A stretch of 64,000 nt of DNA from the NCBI GenBank assembly GCA_020831805.1, contig JAFIFX010000001.1, positions 186,001-250,000 of the forward strand, in the 5' to 3' direction. Of the stretch, positions 24,702-34,301 are shown piece after piece; within the stretch, counting starts at the first letter, position 1, and every line of letters begins with the position of its first letter. Under the pieces are notes generated by a model that did no database searches, was not told the origin of the DNA, and saw only the letters and a program-made list of their open reading frames with translations. Source of the stretch: Planctomycetota bacterium. GTDB taxonomy: Bacteria; Planctomycetota; Phycisphaerae; Phycisphaerales; UBA1924. A program made the position numbers and the translations under genes.

Positions 24702-25412
24702 TCAGTTCCAGCTCATGCCCTTGGGCCAGTCGTCGACGCTCTGGCTCTGCGCGGCCCGGATCGTCTCGGCGAGCCGCCCGAGTTCCCGCCCGAGCAGGCG
24801 GGTGCGTGTTTCGGGGTTCGACTCGGCCAGCATGCGGTACCGCGTGTCCCGCCCGGTGACCAGGGTAAAGCCGATCACATCGAGCAGCACCGGCGTGGGG
24901 ATGGCGTCGTTGCGGACATACTGGAGCACCTGCTCGGCGATCCGCAGGCGTGACAGCGGCCCCTGCTCCAGGGCGTCGTCGACCCAGACCCGCAGACGCT
25001 CCATGCTCTCGTTGGCCCCCAGCGTGGGCTGGTCATCGCCGAAGGGCTCAAGCACGGCACGCCGATACAGGCAGCCCTCCTCGGGCGGCAGCTCCTCGGC
25101 GATCCGCGCCCGGCACAGGCCGTGGAGCACGATGTTGTACCGCCCGTCCGGCAGGCGCTCGTGCGTGACGATCTGGCCGATGCACACCACCGGACGCACG
25201 GCCGGGCGGGCGTGAGGATCCTTGGGACGGCCGTGGTCCAGCGTGGCGATGGCGATCTGGCCCGCGCCGTCGAGTTCGTTGTCCACCATCTGGCGGTAAC
25301 GCGGCTCGAAGATGTGCAACGGCATGGGCTGCTGGGGCAGCAGCACCACATCCAGCGGGAAGATCGCCGCCGGCCTGCCGAAGTTCACCCGGACCGATTC
25401 CGCCCCGTCCAT
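24702..25412 (-). CDS. LON substrate-binding (N-terminal) domain protein
   Basis: 236 residues. The N-terminal ASB/LON-N domain stands alone, with no ATPase or protease part: FPLDVVLLPQQPMPLHIFEPRYRQMV is the family signature, followed by IGQIVTHERLPDGRYNIVLHGLCRARI. The C-terminal helical region continues to the WPKGMSW end. Standalone proteins of this type are widespread; their partner is unknown, with a role in protein quality control only inferred. The ATG at 25412 precedes the family signature; the frame is open much further upstream, but that part is antisense to the divergent thioredoxin-like gene. Confidence 0.88.
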   Translation of the reverse strand: MDGAESVRVNFGRPAAIFPLDVVLLPQQPMPLHIFEPRYRQMVDNELDGAGQIAIATLDHGRPKDPHARPAVRPVVCIGQIVTHERLPDGRYNIVLHGLCRARIAEELPPEEGCLYRRAVLEPFGDDQPTLGANESMERLRVWVDDALEQGPLSRLRIAEQVLQYVRNDAIPTPVLLDVIGFTLVTGRDTRYRMLAESNPETRTRLLGRELGRLAETIRAAQSQSVDDWPKGMSWN

Positions 25413-25451
25413 GCGGAACAATACGCCCGGGGCGTCGGTGTACGATGGACC

Positions 25452-26021
25452 ATGATCGATCCCGCGTTTCTCCGTGCCAAGTTCGAGCAGGCAACTTCCT
25501 ACGAGGACTATGTCAAGGTGGGCAAACTGGACCACCAGAAAGCTTGGGCGGATTTCCGCGCCCGGGCCGGCCTGATCCCGGCCCAGGCGACGCTGGCCGC
25601 GGGTTTCACGCGTCGGATGCCGGTGCTGGTGGTGTCCGGCACCTGGTGCGGCGACTGCGTGCAGCAGGTGCCCTTCGTGGATGCGATCGCCGTCGCCGCC
25701 CCGGGGATGGAGGCCCGCTACCTCGACCGGGACGAGCACCCGGACCTGGCCGAGCGGGTGATGCTCTGCGGCGGGCTCCGGGTTCCGGTCGTGCTGATCC
25801 TCAATGAGGATTTTGACATCCTCTCGGTGGAAGGGGACCGTTCGCTGGCCCGCTACCGCGCCTTGGCGGCCCGCCAGCTCGGGGCGTCGTGCCCCCTGCC
25901 AGGGGCGCCGGTTCCGGACGACGAGGTGGCCGCCACCCGGCAGGACTGGCTCGACGCTTTTGAGCGGGCCCACCTCATGGCCCGGATGAGCACCAAGCTC
26001 CGGGCCCGGCACGGGGATTGA
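25452..26021 (+). CDS. Thioredoxin-like protein with WCGDC motif
   Basis: 189 residues. After an N-terminal helical stretch (YEDYVKVGKLDHQKAW) the thioredoxin core contains LVVSGTWCGDCVQQVP, with the redox motif WCGDC at residues 65-69 and cis-Pro in RVPVVLILNEDF. The acidic residue inside the CxxC and the long N-terminal helix match a thioredoxin-family group often annotated as thiol-disulfide isomerase/thioredoxin. No signal peptide, so cytoplasmic. It overlaps the frame of hflX only in untranslated sequence and is divergent from the LON-domain gene. Confidence 0.85.
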   Translation: MIDPAFLRAKFEQATSYEDYVKVGKLDHQKAWADFRARAGLIPAQATLAAGFTRRMPVLVVSGTWCGDCVQQVPFVDAIAVAAPGMEARYLDRDEHPDLAERVMLCGGLRVPVVLILNEDFDILSVEGDRSLARYRALAARQLGASCPLPGAPVPDDEVAATRQDWLDAFERAHLMARMSTKLRARHGD

Positions 26022-26062
26022 CCCGGGCGGACACTGGCGGCATCCCTATCATTTCTTTCCGC

Positions 26063-27487
26063 ATGCCCAACCCCACCGAACGACAGAACATCCAGGTCCG
26101 CTCCGAGCGCACGGTGCTGGCGGCTCTCCGCCTGCCCGAGTCCGTCTTCGACCCCCGCGACCCCTTCGGGGAGCTGCGCGAGCTGGCCGAGCAGGCCGGG
26201 GCCACCGTCGTCGGCGAGCTCGAGCAGCGGCGCGACCGGCCGGAGCCGGGCACCTACATGGGCAAGGGCAAGGTCGAGGAACTCAAGGCCCTGTGCGACG
26301 CGCTCGACGCGACGACGGTCATCTTCGATCACGAGCTGAGCCCCAAGCAGATCGCCACCATCGAGAAGATCGTCGGTCGGAAGATCCTCGATCGCTCTGA
26401 GCTGATCCTGGACATCTTCGCCGGGCGTGCGACGAGCCACGAGGCCCAGCTCCAGGTCGAGCTGGCCCAGCTCGAGTACACCTACCCCCGGCTGCGCGCG
26501 ATGTGGAGCCACCTGGAACGCATCAGCGCCGGCGCGGCCTCCGGCGGCGTGGGCACCCGCGGGCCGGGCGAGCAGCAGCTCGAGATCGACCGGCGTCTGG
26601 TGCAGCGGCGCAAGATCCAGCTCCAGCGTGAGCTCGCCGAGATCCAGGACCGCAAGCGCCGCGCCGTTCGCCAGCGCAACATCGACAACGACACGGTCGG
26701 TCTCGTCGGCTACACCAACGCCGGCAAGAGCACCCTGTTTAACACGATGACCGAGGGCGGGGCCTACGCCGACGACCGGGTCTTCGCCACGCTCTCGACC
26801 CGCACACGCCGCTGGGATCTCGGGGGCGGGGTCAACTGCATGCTCTCCGATACGGTCGGCTTCGTCCGCGAACTGCCCCACCACCTCGTGGCCTCGTTCC
26901 GCGCCACGCTGGAAGAAGCGACCCACGCGGATCTGCTGATCGTGGTCCTCGACGTCTCCGACCCCTCCGTCGAGATGCACCACGACACGGTCATGCGCAC
27001 GCTCGAGGAACTCTTCGAGGATGTCGAGAAACGCGAATCACGGGACAAGGACGCGCCGCCCTACGAGCGTCCCGAGCTGATCACGATCCTCAACAAGGCC
27101 GACCGGCTGGGGGACAACCGTGATGTGCTCTACTGGCAGGCCCGCATCCCGGGGTCGATCCCGCTCTGCGCCCTGCCCCCGGGCCCAGACCGGCCCGAGC
27201 CGGTCGGCCAGACCGAGCTGACGGAACGCATCCGGGCCTTCGTCATCGGCCCGATCCGTGAGCTGGATCTCTCCCTGCCCATGGCCGACGCCAAGACCAT
27301 CGACATCATCGAGCGTCGCTGCGAAATCCTCGACCGCCGGTATGAGGGGGATCGGGCGATCCTCCGCGCCAGGCTCGGGGCACGCCAGCTCAACCGCCTC
27401 CGCTCCCTCGCGGCCGATCTTGAGGCCTACACCCCCGATGGCGAGCGCCTCGAGCGGGAAACCACCAAGGCGGGGTGGCGTCGCTGA
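26063..27487 (+). CDS. hflX: Ribosome-associated GTPase HflX
   Basis: 474 residues. The N-terminal HflX domain has ELRELAEQAGATVVGE...YMGKGKVEEL, then IFDHELSPKQ, DRSELILDIFAGRA and the RTRGPGE-type linker (here GVGTRGPGEQQLEID). The G domain follows with G1 GYTNAGKST, G3 DTVGFVRELPHHL and G4 NKAD. Typical of the HflX family that splits stalled ribosomes. The ATG at 26063 gives the expected N-terminus (MPNPTERQNIQVR). Normal length, apart from a short C-terminal region. Confidence 0.96.
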   Translation: MPNPTERQNIQVRSERTVLAALRLPESVFDPRDPFGELRELAEQAGATVVGELEQRRDRPEPGTYMGKGKVEELKALCDALDATTVIFDHELSPKQIATIEKIVGRKILDRSELILDIFAGRATSHEAQLQVELAQLEYTYPRLRAMWSHLERISAGAASGGVGTRGPGEQQLEIDRRLVQRRKIQLQRELAEIQDRKRRAVRQRNIDNDTVGLVGYTNAGKSTLFNTMTEGGAYADDRVFATLSTRTRRWDLGGGVNCMLSDTVGFVRELPHHLVASFRATLEEATHADLLIVVLDVSDPSVEMHHDTVMRTLEELFEDVEKRESRDKDAPPYERPELITILNKADRLGDNRDVLYWQARIPGSIPLCALPPGPDRPEPVGQTELTERIRAFVIGPIRELDLSLPMADAKTIDIIERRCEILDRRYEGDRAILRARLGARQLNRLRSLAADLEAYTPDGERLERETTKAGWRR

Positions 27488-27665
27488 GGCCGCCGGCCGA
27501 GAATCCAGGAATACCGGAACTCGGCGTAGGTGTTGTTCGTACTGGATATATTCGGTACACTGCCCACGGCGGCAGACCGAATCTTCCGGGCCCGACGCCG
27601 CTCGACGAGCACGGCTCGGGCCGGATCACCACACGGCCGCGCAACCCGGCTCAACGGAGTAAACC

Positions 27666-28520
27666 ATGCGCCGAATCACGACACTGACGATCCTCGCCGC
27701 CGCCGGGCTGGCGGCCCTGCCGCCCGCGATGCACATCGCGAGCGCGTCCGCCGCGACGGCCGACGACCCGGCCATCCGCGGCGCCAAGGCCTCGACGCTC
27801 CGTGCCCTGTCGACCCGGGTCACGCTCGATGTGCGGGACCAGCCTGTGTCGGACATCTTCGACTTCATCGGCCGCGTCACCGGCGCGGAGCTTGAGCCCA
27901 TCTACCTGGATGACGATTCGTTCGATGGCATCAACCCCGAAACGACGATCACGATCCGCGCCAACAACATGCCCGCCCTCTCGCTGCTTGAGCGTGTGCT
28001 GGCCCGGGTGGAGCAGGCCGAGCGCCCCGCCAGCTCGTACACCTGGCAGTTCACCGACACCGGCTCGATCGAGTTCGGACCCAAGTCCATTCTCAACCGC
28101 CACCAGCACATCGAGTTGTATGACATCTCGGACCTGATGTTCATCGTGCCGCGCTTCGATCAGGCGCCCGAGTTCGATCTGTCCAGCGCGTTGCAAAGCT
28201 CGCAGGGCGGCGGCGGCAGCAGCCCGTTCCAGGGATCGCAGCAGCAGATCGACGACACTCCCGCCGACGAGCGCATCTCCGCGCTGGTCAATCTGATCGA
28301 AACCACGGTCGAGCCCGATCAGTGGGTCGGCGCCGGCGGCGACGGCGCGTCGATCAGCTTCTTCGGAAACTCGCTGGTCGTGACCGCGCCGGACTACGTT
28401 CACCGGCAGATCAACGGCTATGACTTCTGGCCCTCGCGGCTGCAGCAACTCCGCCGCGTCGACGGACGGTGGGAAGTGCGCATCCGCCCCGAGACCCAGC
28501 CGCGCCGGCGAGCCCCCTGA
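27666..28520 (+). CDS. Exported protein, unknown function
   Basis: 284 residues. Signal peptide (TTLTILAAAGLAALPPAMHIASASA), then a TLRALSTRVTLDVRDQPVSDIFDFIGRVTG segment that resembles the short secretin/STN-like N-terminal domain (V.LD..D.P..D...F....G). A Gly/Ser/Gln-rich linker occupies about residues 178-195. The end, NSLVVTAPDYVHRQINGYDFW, looks like the terminal N-domain strand of secretin-like proteins, without the secretin pore domain. It may be a periplasmic adaptor, but function is not assigned. Ends 107 bp before the sulfotransferase gene. Confidence 0.75.
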   Translation: MRRITTLTILAAAGLAALPPAMHIASASAATADDPAIRGAKASTLRALSTRVTLDVRDQPVSDIFDFIGRVTGAELEPIYLDDDSFDGINPETTITIRANNMPALSLLERVLARVEQAERPASSYTWQFTDTGSIEFGPKSILNRHQHIELYDISDLMFIVPRFDQAPEFDLSSALQSSQGGGGSSPFQGSQQQIDDTPADERISALVNLIETTVEPDQWVGAGGDGASISFFGNSLVVTAPDYVHRQINGYDFWPSRLQQLRRVDGRWEVRIRPETQPRRRAP

Positions 28521-28627
28521 GCCCGACCGGCTCTCCTCGCCTCGCCCGCTGTATACCGGATCTATCATGCATCGATGACCGCGCCGCGGCATCCCCCGTG
28601 CGGAACCTGCCGGAGGACACGCCCAGC

Positions 28628-30088
28628 ATGATCGATCCGAACCCGCCAACGGGTGCAATCCAAACAGCTTATCAGCAGGCCCGCCAGCGAGCCTCGGACC
28701 TGCTCTCGTCCGGCCAGCGTGAGCTGGCGGTGGTTCTGCTGCGTGATCTGATGAAGCAGCAACCCAAGGATGTGCTGGTCCTGCGGATGCTTGGCGTGGC
28801 CCTCCAGGGCAGCGAGGAAATGGCGGTCAAGAGCAAGGAGCCCGAATCGGTCCGCCTGCTCCGATTCGCGTCCCAGCTCTCGCCCGGCGATCCGGAGTTG
28901 CTGGTCGATCTGGCCGCCTCGCTTCGCGCCGCCGGGCGGATACGCGAAGCCTTCGGAGCGGTCGACAAGGCCCTCGCGGCCGACCCGGCCCACGCCCGCG
29001 CGATCATGTACAAGTCACGCCTGCTCCAGAGCACCAACCGCATCGAGCAGGCCATCGAGCTGATCTCCGAACGACGCAAGCACGACCCCGACCCCATGCT
29101 CGCCGTGGGCTACGCCGACCTGTGCCTGCACCAGAAGCGGCACGAGGACGGCATCCGGGCGATCAGGCCGCTCTTCGACGACATCACCGCCCCGGTCGCC
29201 CGCCGGATCGAGGCCGCGTTCCTGCTCGGCCACCTGCACGACGCCATCGGCGACTACGACACGGCCTTCGAGTACTACCAGACCGGCAACACGATGATCG
29301 GGGTCGAGCCGGCCTCGGACTTCGTGAACCACATCGAGATGTGGACGCGAGAACGCATCGAGGCCGTCCCTAGGGCGCAGGTCGACACATCCCGCGCCGT
29401 GCTCGTCATCGGGATGCCCCGCTCCGGCACGACGCTGACGGAGATGATCCTCGCCGCCCACCCCAGGGTTTCCGGGATCGGCGAGAGCACGCTGATCAAC
29501 AGGCTGGCCCACCGCAATCCGATCGACAAGCTCGCCGACAAGCAACTGATCGACGCGTACGCCCGCGAGTATCTGGAGATGCTCGACCGCCAGAACGCGG
29601 ACCCGCAAGCGGTTCGTGTGGTCGACAAGATGCCGGAGAACTACATCCACCTGTCCATGATCTCGCGCATGCTCCCAGACGCCAGGATCATCCACTGCAA
29701 ACGCGACGCCCGGGACACCTGCCTGTCCATTTTCTTCCAGCAGTTCGGCCCATGGATCAAGTACGCCCGCAGCCTGGAAACGATCGCCGAGCAGTACCTC
29801 GGCTACCTGCGGCTGATGGACCACTGGCGGGACACGCTCGATCTGGACATCCATGAATCGGTCTACGAGCAGCTCACCGCAGAGCCCGAGCCCCGTGTCC
29901 GCGCGCTGCTCGAGCACATCCGCGTCGGGTTCGACCCGGCCTGCCTCGAGCCCCACAAGACCAGGCGGGCCGTCAACACCGCCAGCATCGCCCAGGTCCG
30001 CCGCCCGATCTACAAGTCCAGCCGCCGGCGGTGGAAGAACTACGAGAAGCACATCGGGCCGCTCCTCGAACGGCTCGAAGGGGTGTGA
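28628..30088 (+). CDS. TPR-containing sulfotransferase-family protein
   Basis: 486 residues. The N-terminal half is a chain of TPR-like helices (about residues 10-230; a clear unit is AAFLLGHLHDAIGDYDTAFEYYQTGN). The C-terminal half is a sulfotransferase domain with the 5' PAPS-binding loop GMPRSGTTLTEMIL at residues 262-275 and the downstream DKMPENYIHL and RDARDTCLSIFFQ 3'-phosphate segment. This TPR plus sulfotransferase arrangement is frequent in planctomycetes and resembles protein-tyrosine sulfotransferases. Target unknown. The ATG at 28628 starts MIDPNPPTG; the open frame before it covers the upstream gene's 3' end. Confidence 0.88.
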   Translation: MIDPNPPTGAIQTAYQQARQRASDLLSSGQRELAVVLLRDLMKQQPKDVLVLRMLGVALQGSEEMAVKSKEPESVRLLRFASQLSPGDPELLVDLAASLRAAGRIREAFGAVDKALAADPAHARAIMYKSRLLQSTNRIEQAIELISERRKHDPDPMLAVGYADLCLHQKRHEDGIRAIRPLFDDITAPVARRIEAAFLLGHLHDAIGDYDTAFEYYQTGNTMIGVEPASDFVNHIEMWTRERIEAVPRAQVDTSRAVLVIGMPRSGTTLTEMILAAHPRVSGIGESTLINRLAHRNPIDKLADKQLIDAYAREYLEMLDRQNADPQAVRVVDKMPENYIHLSMISRMLPDARIIHCKRDARDTCLSIFFQQFGPWIKYARSLETIAEQYLGYLRLMDHWRDTLDLDIHESVYEQLTAEPEPRVRALLEHIRVGFDPACLEPHKTRRAVNTASIAQVRRPIYKSSRRRWKNYEKHIGPLLERLEGV

Positions 30089-30122
30089 TATGCTCCGAGG
30101 CGGGGACATCGCGAGGCAGCCC

Positions 30123-30641
30123 ATGAAGACGCCATCCAGGACCGCCTCCCGCGCCGCACGGCTCGGCGTGCCGGCCGCCGCCTTGCTTCTGGGCGCGTGC
30201 GTCCACAACCCCTCCCCGGACCCCAACCCGCTGCCCGACGCCCGCCCGATCGCCGAGGCGGTCCGCCAGGCCCAGAAGGACTGGCCCTGGATCGCCGGCA
30301 CGGTCTGGGAGCTGGCCGCCATCGACGGCCGCCCGCCCATCGAGGGGGTCCGCGTCTGGATCTCCTTCAAGCCCGACGAGACCTGGGTCACCGGCTCGAC
30401 CGGATGCAACCGGTTCACCGGGGGCTACATCCGGCGCGGCCAGAACGGGCTCCGCGTGCGGTCGCTGGCGGTCACCGAGCGTTTCTGCTCTGCGCCCCAG
30501 GGGATCATGCAGCAGGAGGCCCGCTTCCTCCACCTGCTCGGCGAGGCCATCGGGTACCACGCCACCGCCGAGTGGTTCCACCTGATCGACGACGAGGACC
30601 GGGTCATACTCAGCTTCAGCGCGGCCCGCGGCGAACCCTGA
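30123..30641 (+). CDS. META-domain lipoprotein
   Basis: 172 residues. Lipobox LLLGAC (Cys near residue 26) after a basic N-terminus; another ATG at 30090 is an alternative start. The mature part is a META/HslJ-type domain: IAGTVWELAAIDGRPP, then GSTGCNRFTGGY and the C-terminal D.DRVILSFSA strand. HslJ-like proteins are linked to motility and drug or stress tolerance, but the mechanism is unknown. It follows the sulfotransferase by about 35 bp in the same direction. Confidence 0.85.
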   Translation: MKTPSRTASRAARLGVPAAALLLGACVHNPSPDPNPLPDARPIAEAVRQAQKDWPWIAGTVWELAAIDGRPPIEGVRVWISFKPDETWVTGSTGCNRFTGGYIRRGQNGLRVRSLAVTERFCSAPQGIMQQEARFLHLLGEAIGYHATAEWFHLIDDEDRVILSFSAARGEP

Positions 30642-30699
30642 CCCGACGCCGGTCGTCTCATACGATCACCGGGGCTCCCGCCCCCCCGGAGGGATCCGC

Positions 30700-32343
30700 A
30701 TGCCACGAGCCAGCCGCAGCCTCATCGTCATTCTCGGGATCGCCGTCATCGGTTCGACCATCGCGGTCGCGACCAACGCCGCCCGGGACCCCTACTCGTT
30801 CTTCGATCCCATCGTCGAGGTTCGGATGCTCATCAGGGAGCACTTCGTCGAGGAAGTCGATGACCGTCAGATGCTGCACGGCGCGATCGAGGGCATGATC
30901 GGCGTGCTCGGCGACGACTACACCGAGTTCGTCCCGGCCGAGGACACCGCCGAGTTCGCCAAGAGCCTCACCGGCGAGTATGTCGGCATCGGCGCCGAGG
31001 TCGGCATGCGCGACGGCTGGTTCACCATCATCACCCCGCTGGACGATTCCCCGGCCTGGCGGGCCGGCGTCATGGCCGACGACCGCGTCATCGCCATCGA
31101 CGGCGAATCCACCGAAGGCCTGACCGTCACCACCTGCATCGACAAGCTCATGGGCGAGCCCGGCACCGATGTGACCATCACCGTGGTCCGGGCCGGCGCT
31201 GAAACCCTGGACATCACCATCACACGCCAGCCGATCCGCGTCCGGCCGGTCCGCGGCCTGTTCCGCGCTGACGCCGGCGAGGGCGAGTGGCGGTTCATCC
31301 TCGACCCCGAACACGCCATCGCCTATGTCCGGCTCAGCCAGTTCACCCCACGCTCCGGCCAGGAGGTGCGCCGCGCCATCGAGACCGCAACCGAGCAGGC
31401 CGGCGGCACGCTCGGCGCGCTCATCCTCGACCTGCGATTCAACCCCGGCGGCGTGATGGAACAGGCGGTCGAGGTCGCGGACCTGTTCCTCAGCGAGGGC
31501 GTCATCGTCTCGTCCAAGGGCCGCACCGGCCGCAACCGCGTCGAACGGGCCAGACGGTCCGGCACGCTGCCGGACTTCCCGATGGTCGTGCTGGTCAACG
31601 CCCAGAGCGCCAGCGCCTCCGAGATCGTCTCCGGCACGCTCGGCGAGCACGACCGGGCCGTCGTCCTCGGCACACGCACCTTCGGGAAGGGCCTGGTCCA
31701 GACCGTGCGTCCGCTGGCCTCGGGCGCCGGCGTGCTGAAGATGACCGAGCAGCGGTACGCCCTGCCCTCGGGCCGCATCATCCAGCGGACCGACGACACC
31801 GCGACCTGGGGCGTGGATCCGACCCCCGGGTACTACCTCCCCCTGACCGACGACCAGACCCGCGCCATGCTCGCCGCCCGACGCGAGCAGGAGATCATCG
31901 CCCAGCGAGAGACCCCGCAGCCCACCACCACCGAGTCGATCCTCGAACGCCTGCGCGACCCCCAGCTCGAAGCCGCACACCGGGTGCTGCTCCACCACGC
32001 CGCCACCGGGCGGATGGAGCCCGTGGACATCCCCGAGGGCGGACCGGAGCGCGTCGCCTCGGGCGAACTCGACACCATCCGGCGTCACCGCGATCGGATC
32101 CTTCGCGAGCTGACCCGCGTCGACCGGCGCCTCGAAGCCGCCGAGAGCGCGGTGGGCGACGACACACGCCCCCGCGAGCGGGTCCTCTGGCCGGAGGAGG
32201 CCGATGTGGTCGGCGGCACCGTCGTCGTCACCGACGCCGAGGGGAACACCATCGCCACGCTGATCGTCGACAACCCCGACCTGCACCGCTGGCTCGTCGA
32301 CGCGGGCGTCCGCAAAGCGGACGCCGACGCCGGATCCGACTGA
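30700..32343 (+). CDS. S41-family C-terminal processing peptidase (Ctp/Prc-like)
   Basis: 547 residues. One N-terminal membrane segment (SLIVILGIAVIGSTIAVAT) acts as signal or anchor. The PDZ domain lies at about residues 90-170 (GIGAEVGMRDGWFTI..PL..SPAW.AGV). The protease core follows; the Ser/Lys dyad is Ser305 in QSASASE and Lys330 in TFGKGLVQ, with the 25-residue spacing of E. coli Prc. A long C-terminal region after residue 400 is charged, with a coiled-coil-like stretch (LDTIRRHRDRILRELTRVDRRLEAAES), and is additional to the minimal Ctp. Periplasmic processing of C-termini. GGAGGG precedes the ATG at 30700. Confidence 0.94.
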   Translation: MPRASRSLIVILGIAVIGSTIAVATNAARDPYSFFDPIVEVRMLIREHFVEEVDDRQMLHGAIEGMIGVLGDDYTEFVPAEDTAEFAKSLTGEYVGIGAEVGMRDGWFTIITPLDDSPAWRAGVMADDRVIAIDGESTEGLTVTTCIDKLMGEPGTDVTITVVRAGAETLDITITRQPIRVRPVRGLFRADAGEGEWRFILDPEHAIAYVRLSQFTPRSGQEVRRAIETATEQAGGTLGALILDLRFNPGGVMEQAVEVADLFLSEGVIVSSKGRTGRNRVERARRSGTLPDFPMVVLVNAQSASASEIVSGTLGEHDRAVVLGTRTFGKGLVQTVRPLASGAGVLKMTEQRYALPSGRIIQRTDDTATWGVDPTPGYYLPLTDDQTRAMLAARREQEIIAQRETPQPTTTESILERLRDPQLEAAHRVLLHHAATGRMEPVDIPEGGPERVASGELDTIRRHRDRILRELTRVDRRLEAAESAVGDDTRPRERVLWPEEADVVGGTVVVTDAEGNTIATLIVDNPDLHRWLVDAGVRKADADAGSD

Positions 32344-32472
32344 TCTTCGGCTCAGAACAGGGGGGTTTTGCCCTTGCCCCCGGCCGATGGATCGGTCAGA
32401 ATCAGGCAACCGGCGTCTCCTGCGCCGCGAAACGGATCCCAAGCCGATTCCGGCTGTGAGAGGTTGACCCTG

Positions 32473-34119
32473 ATGATTTCCCTGCTCCCCCACCGGGCCG
32501 CGTTGGCCGCGGCCGCGTTCGCAGCCAGCGCCTCCGGCGCCCTCGCGTTCTCGGACCCCCTGCCCCGGTCGCTGACGCCGGAAGAAGCCAAGCTGATCGC
32601 GGCCGAGCCGATCGTCGCCGCACCCTCCCGCGCCGCGCCGCCCGGCCTAGTCCGCAGCCCCGCCGAGTATGAGCCCATGGAGGGCATCATGATCGCGTGG
32701 AAGGGCAGTTCCGGATGGCTGAACATCCTCGCCCAGATGGCCCGCGAGATCACCACCATCGGCGATGCCAAGGTCTTCGTGATCGTCGACAACAACTCGG
32801 CCCGCACCTCCGCCCAGAACGCGATCTCCAACGCCGGCGCGGACATGTCGAAGGTCGAGTTCACCATCCGCCGCACGGATTCGATCTGGATCCGCGATTA
32901 CGGCCCGCGCTACATCTACAAGGGTGTCCAGCCCGACGGATCCGGCGGCATCCGTGCGATCGTCGACCACACCTACAACCGCCCCCGTCCCAACGACAAC
33001 CTCGTCCCCACCCACTGGGCCAACACGGTCCGGGACGAGCCGTACTACCTCATCCCCCTCGTGCACGGCGGCGGCAACTACCACCTCGAGGCCGGCGGCT
33101 TCCCCAACGCCCTCGGCCACGCCACGCGCCTGATCAACAACGAGAACCCCGGCCTGACCGAGCCCCAGATCATCCAGCTCTGGCGTGACTACCAGAATCT
33201 CAACACCGTCCTCCACACCCCCTACCCCTCGTTCGTCGATTCCACCCAGCACATCGACATGTGGATGATCCCCGTCGCCGACAACAAGATCATCATCTCC
33301 CAGTGGGTCAACGAACCGACCTCGTCCTGGGCGATCACCTCGAACAACGCCGCCGCGTACTTCGCGTCCCGCGGCTTCGAGGTCTACCGCACCCCCGCGG
33401 TGCGATCCGGCGGCACCCACTACACCTTCACGAACGCGGTCATCTGCAACGACCTGGTGCTGATCCCGAGCTACACCAACTCAACGGCGGCCCCGCACAA
33501 CGCCGCCGCGCTCGCCGCCTGGCAACAGGCCCTGCCCGACAAAACGATCCGCCAGATCAACTGCCAGGCCATCGTCACGGCCGCCGGCGTCATGCACTGC
33601 ATCGTCATGCATGTTCCCGCGCCGGCGGGCGGCGACAACCCCACCGCGTACATCACCACGCTCAACGAGCCCATGACCCTCGAGCCCGGATCGGTCGAGT
33701 TCATCGCCTGGCTGACCGACGGCCCCGAACCCGTGACTACCGCCGACCTCCTTCTCTCGCTCGACGGCGGGCAGACCTTCCCCATCGAGATCGCCAGTAG
33801 CATCGACGCCACGCTCGGCGCCCACGCCTGGGTCGTCCCCGACATCGGCACGGCCGAGGCCCGCCTCCGCCTGGTCGTGCGCGACGCCCAGGGCAACGAG
33901 GGCTTCGACATCAACGACGCCGACCTGACCATCAACGGCGCCCCCCCGTGCCCCGCCGACCTCGCCGAACCCTTCGGCGTGCTCAACTTCTTCGACCTCG
34001 CCGCCTTTCTGGACCTCTACAACGCGGGCGACCTGGCCGCGGACTTCACCGGCGACGGCGAGTTGAACTTCTTCGATGTGGCCGCCTACCTCGACGCCTT
34101 CAACGCCGGCTGCCCCTGA
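32473..34119 (+). CDS. Secreted peptidylarginine/agmatine deiminase-like protein with dockerin-like tail
   Basis: 548 residues. Signal peptide at the start (HRAALAAAAFAASASGALA). The PAD_porph-type guanidine-modifying core runs from about residue 60 to 390. Catalytic candidates are Asp142 (WIRDYGPRY), His260 and Asp262 (QHIDMW) and Cys376 (GVMHC), with spacings close to those of Porphyromonas PPAD (about 118, 2 and 114 residues). A beta-sandwich region follows, then a C-terminal calcium-loop module (from about residue 493): CPADLAEPFGVLNFFDL..., DFTGDGELNFFDV...NAGCP. Likely extracellular deimination of arginine or agmatine; the tail probably mediates surface attachment or recognition. Confidence 0.88.
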   Translation: MISLLPHRAALAAAAFAASASGALAFSDPLPRSLTPEEAKLIAAEPIVAAPSRAAPPGLVRSPAEYEPMEGIMIAWKGSSGWLNILAQMAREITTIGDAKVFVIVDNNSARTSAQNAISNAGADMSKVEFTIRRTDSIWIRDYGPRYIYKGVQPDGSGGIRAIVDHTYNRPRPNDNLVPTHWANTVRDEPYYLIPLVHGGGNYHLEAGGFPNALGHATRLINNENPGLTEPQIIQLWRDYQNLNTVLHTPYPSFVDSTQHIDMWMIPVADNKIIISQWVNEPTSSWAITSNNAAAYFASRGFEVYRTPAVRSGGTHYTFTNAVICNDLVLIPSYTNSTAAPHNAAALAAWQQALPDKTIRQINCQAIVTAAGVMHCIVMHVPAPAGGDNPTAYITTLNEPMTLEPGSVEFIAWLTDGPEPVTTADLLLSLDGGQTFPIEIASSIDATLGAHAWVVPDIGTAEARLRLVVRDAQGNEGFDINDADLTINGAPPCPADLAEPFGVLNFFDLAAFLDLYNAGDLAADFTGDGELNFFDVAAYLDAFNAGCP

Positions 34120-34228
34120 TCGGGGCCTCGGCCGGGCCCAGCCCCGCCCCCGCCGGAGGGAGCCCCGGAAGGTGGACAACCGCCCCCACCGGTGCGATAC
34201 TTGCGTTCCGGCCCGAGCGGCCGGTTTG

Positions 34229-34301
34229 GCCACCTTAGCTCAGTTGGTAGAGCGGAGCTTTCGTAAAGCTCAGGTCGCTGGTTCGAGTCCAGTAGGTGGC
34301 T
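34229..34301 (+). tRNA. tRNA-Thr (CGT anticodon)
   Basis: 73-nt cloverleaf: acceptor GCCACCT/AGGTGGC, D-arm GCTC...GAGC with AGTTGGTA loop, anticodon stem GAGCT/AGCTC with loop TTCGTAA (anticodon CGT), T-arm with TTCGAGT loop, and discriminator T. The 3' half and flank serve as the attachment site for an integrated element, and the 5' half is unique to this copy. No CCA is encoded. Confidence 0.95.
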
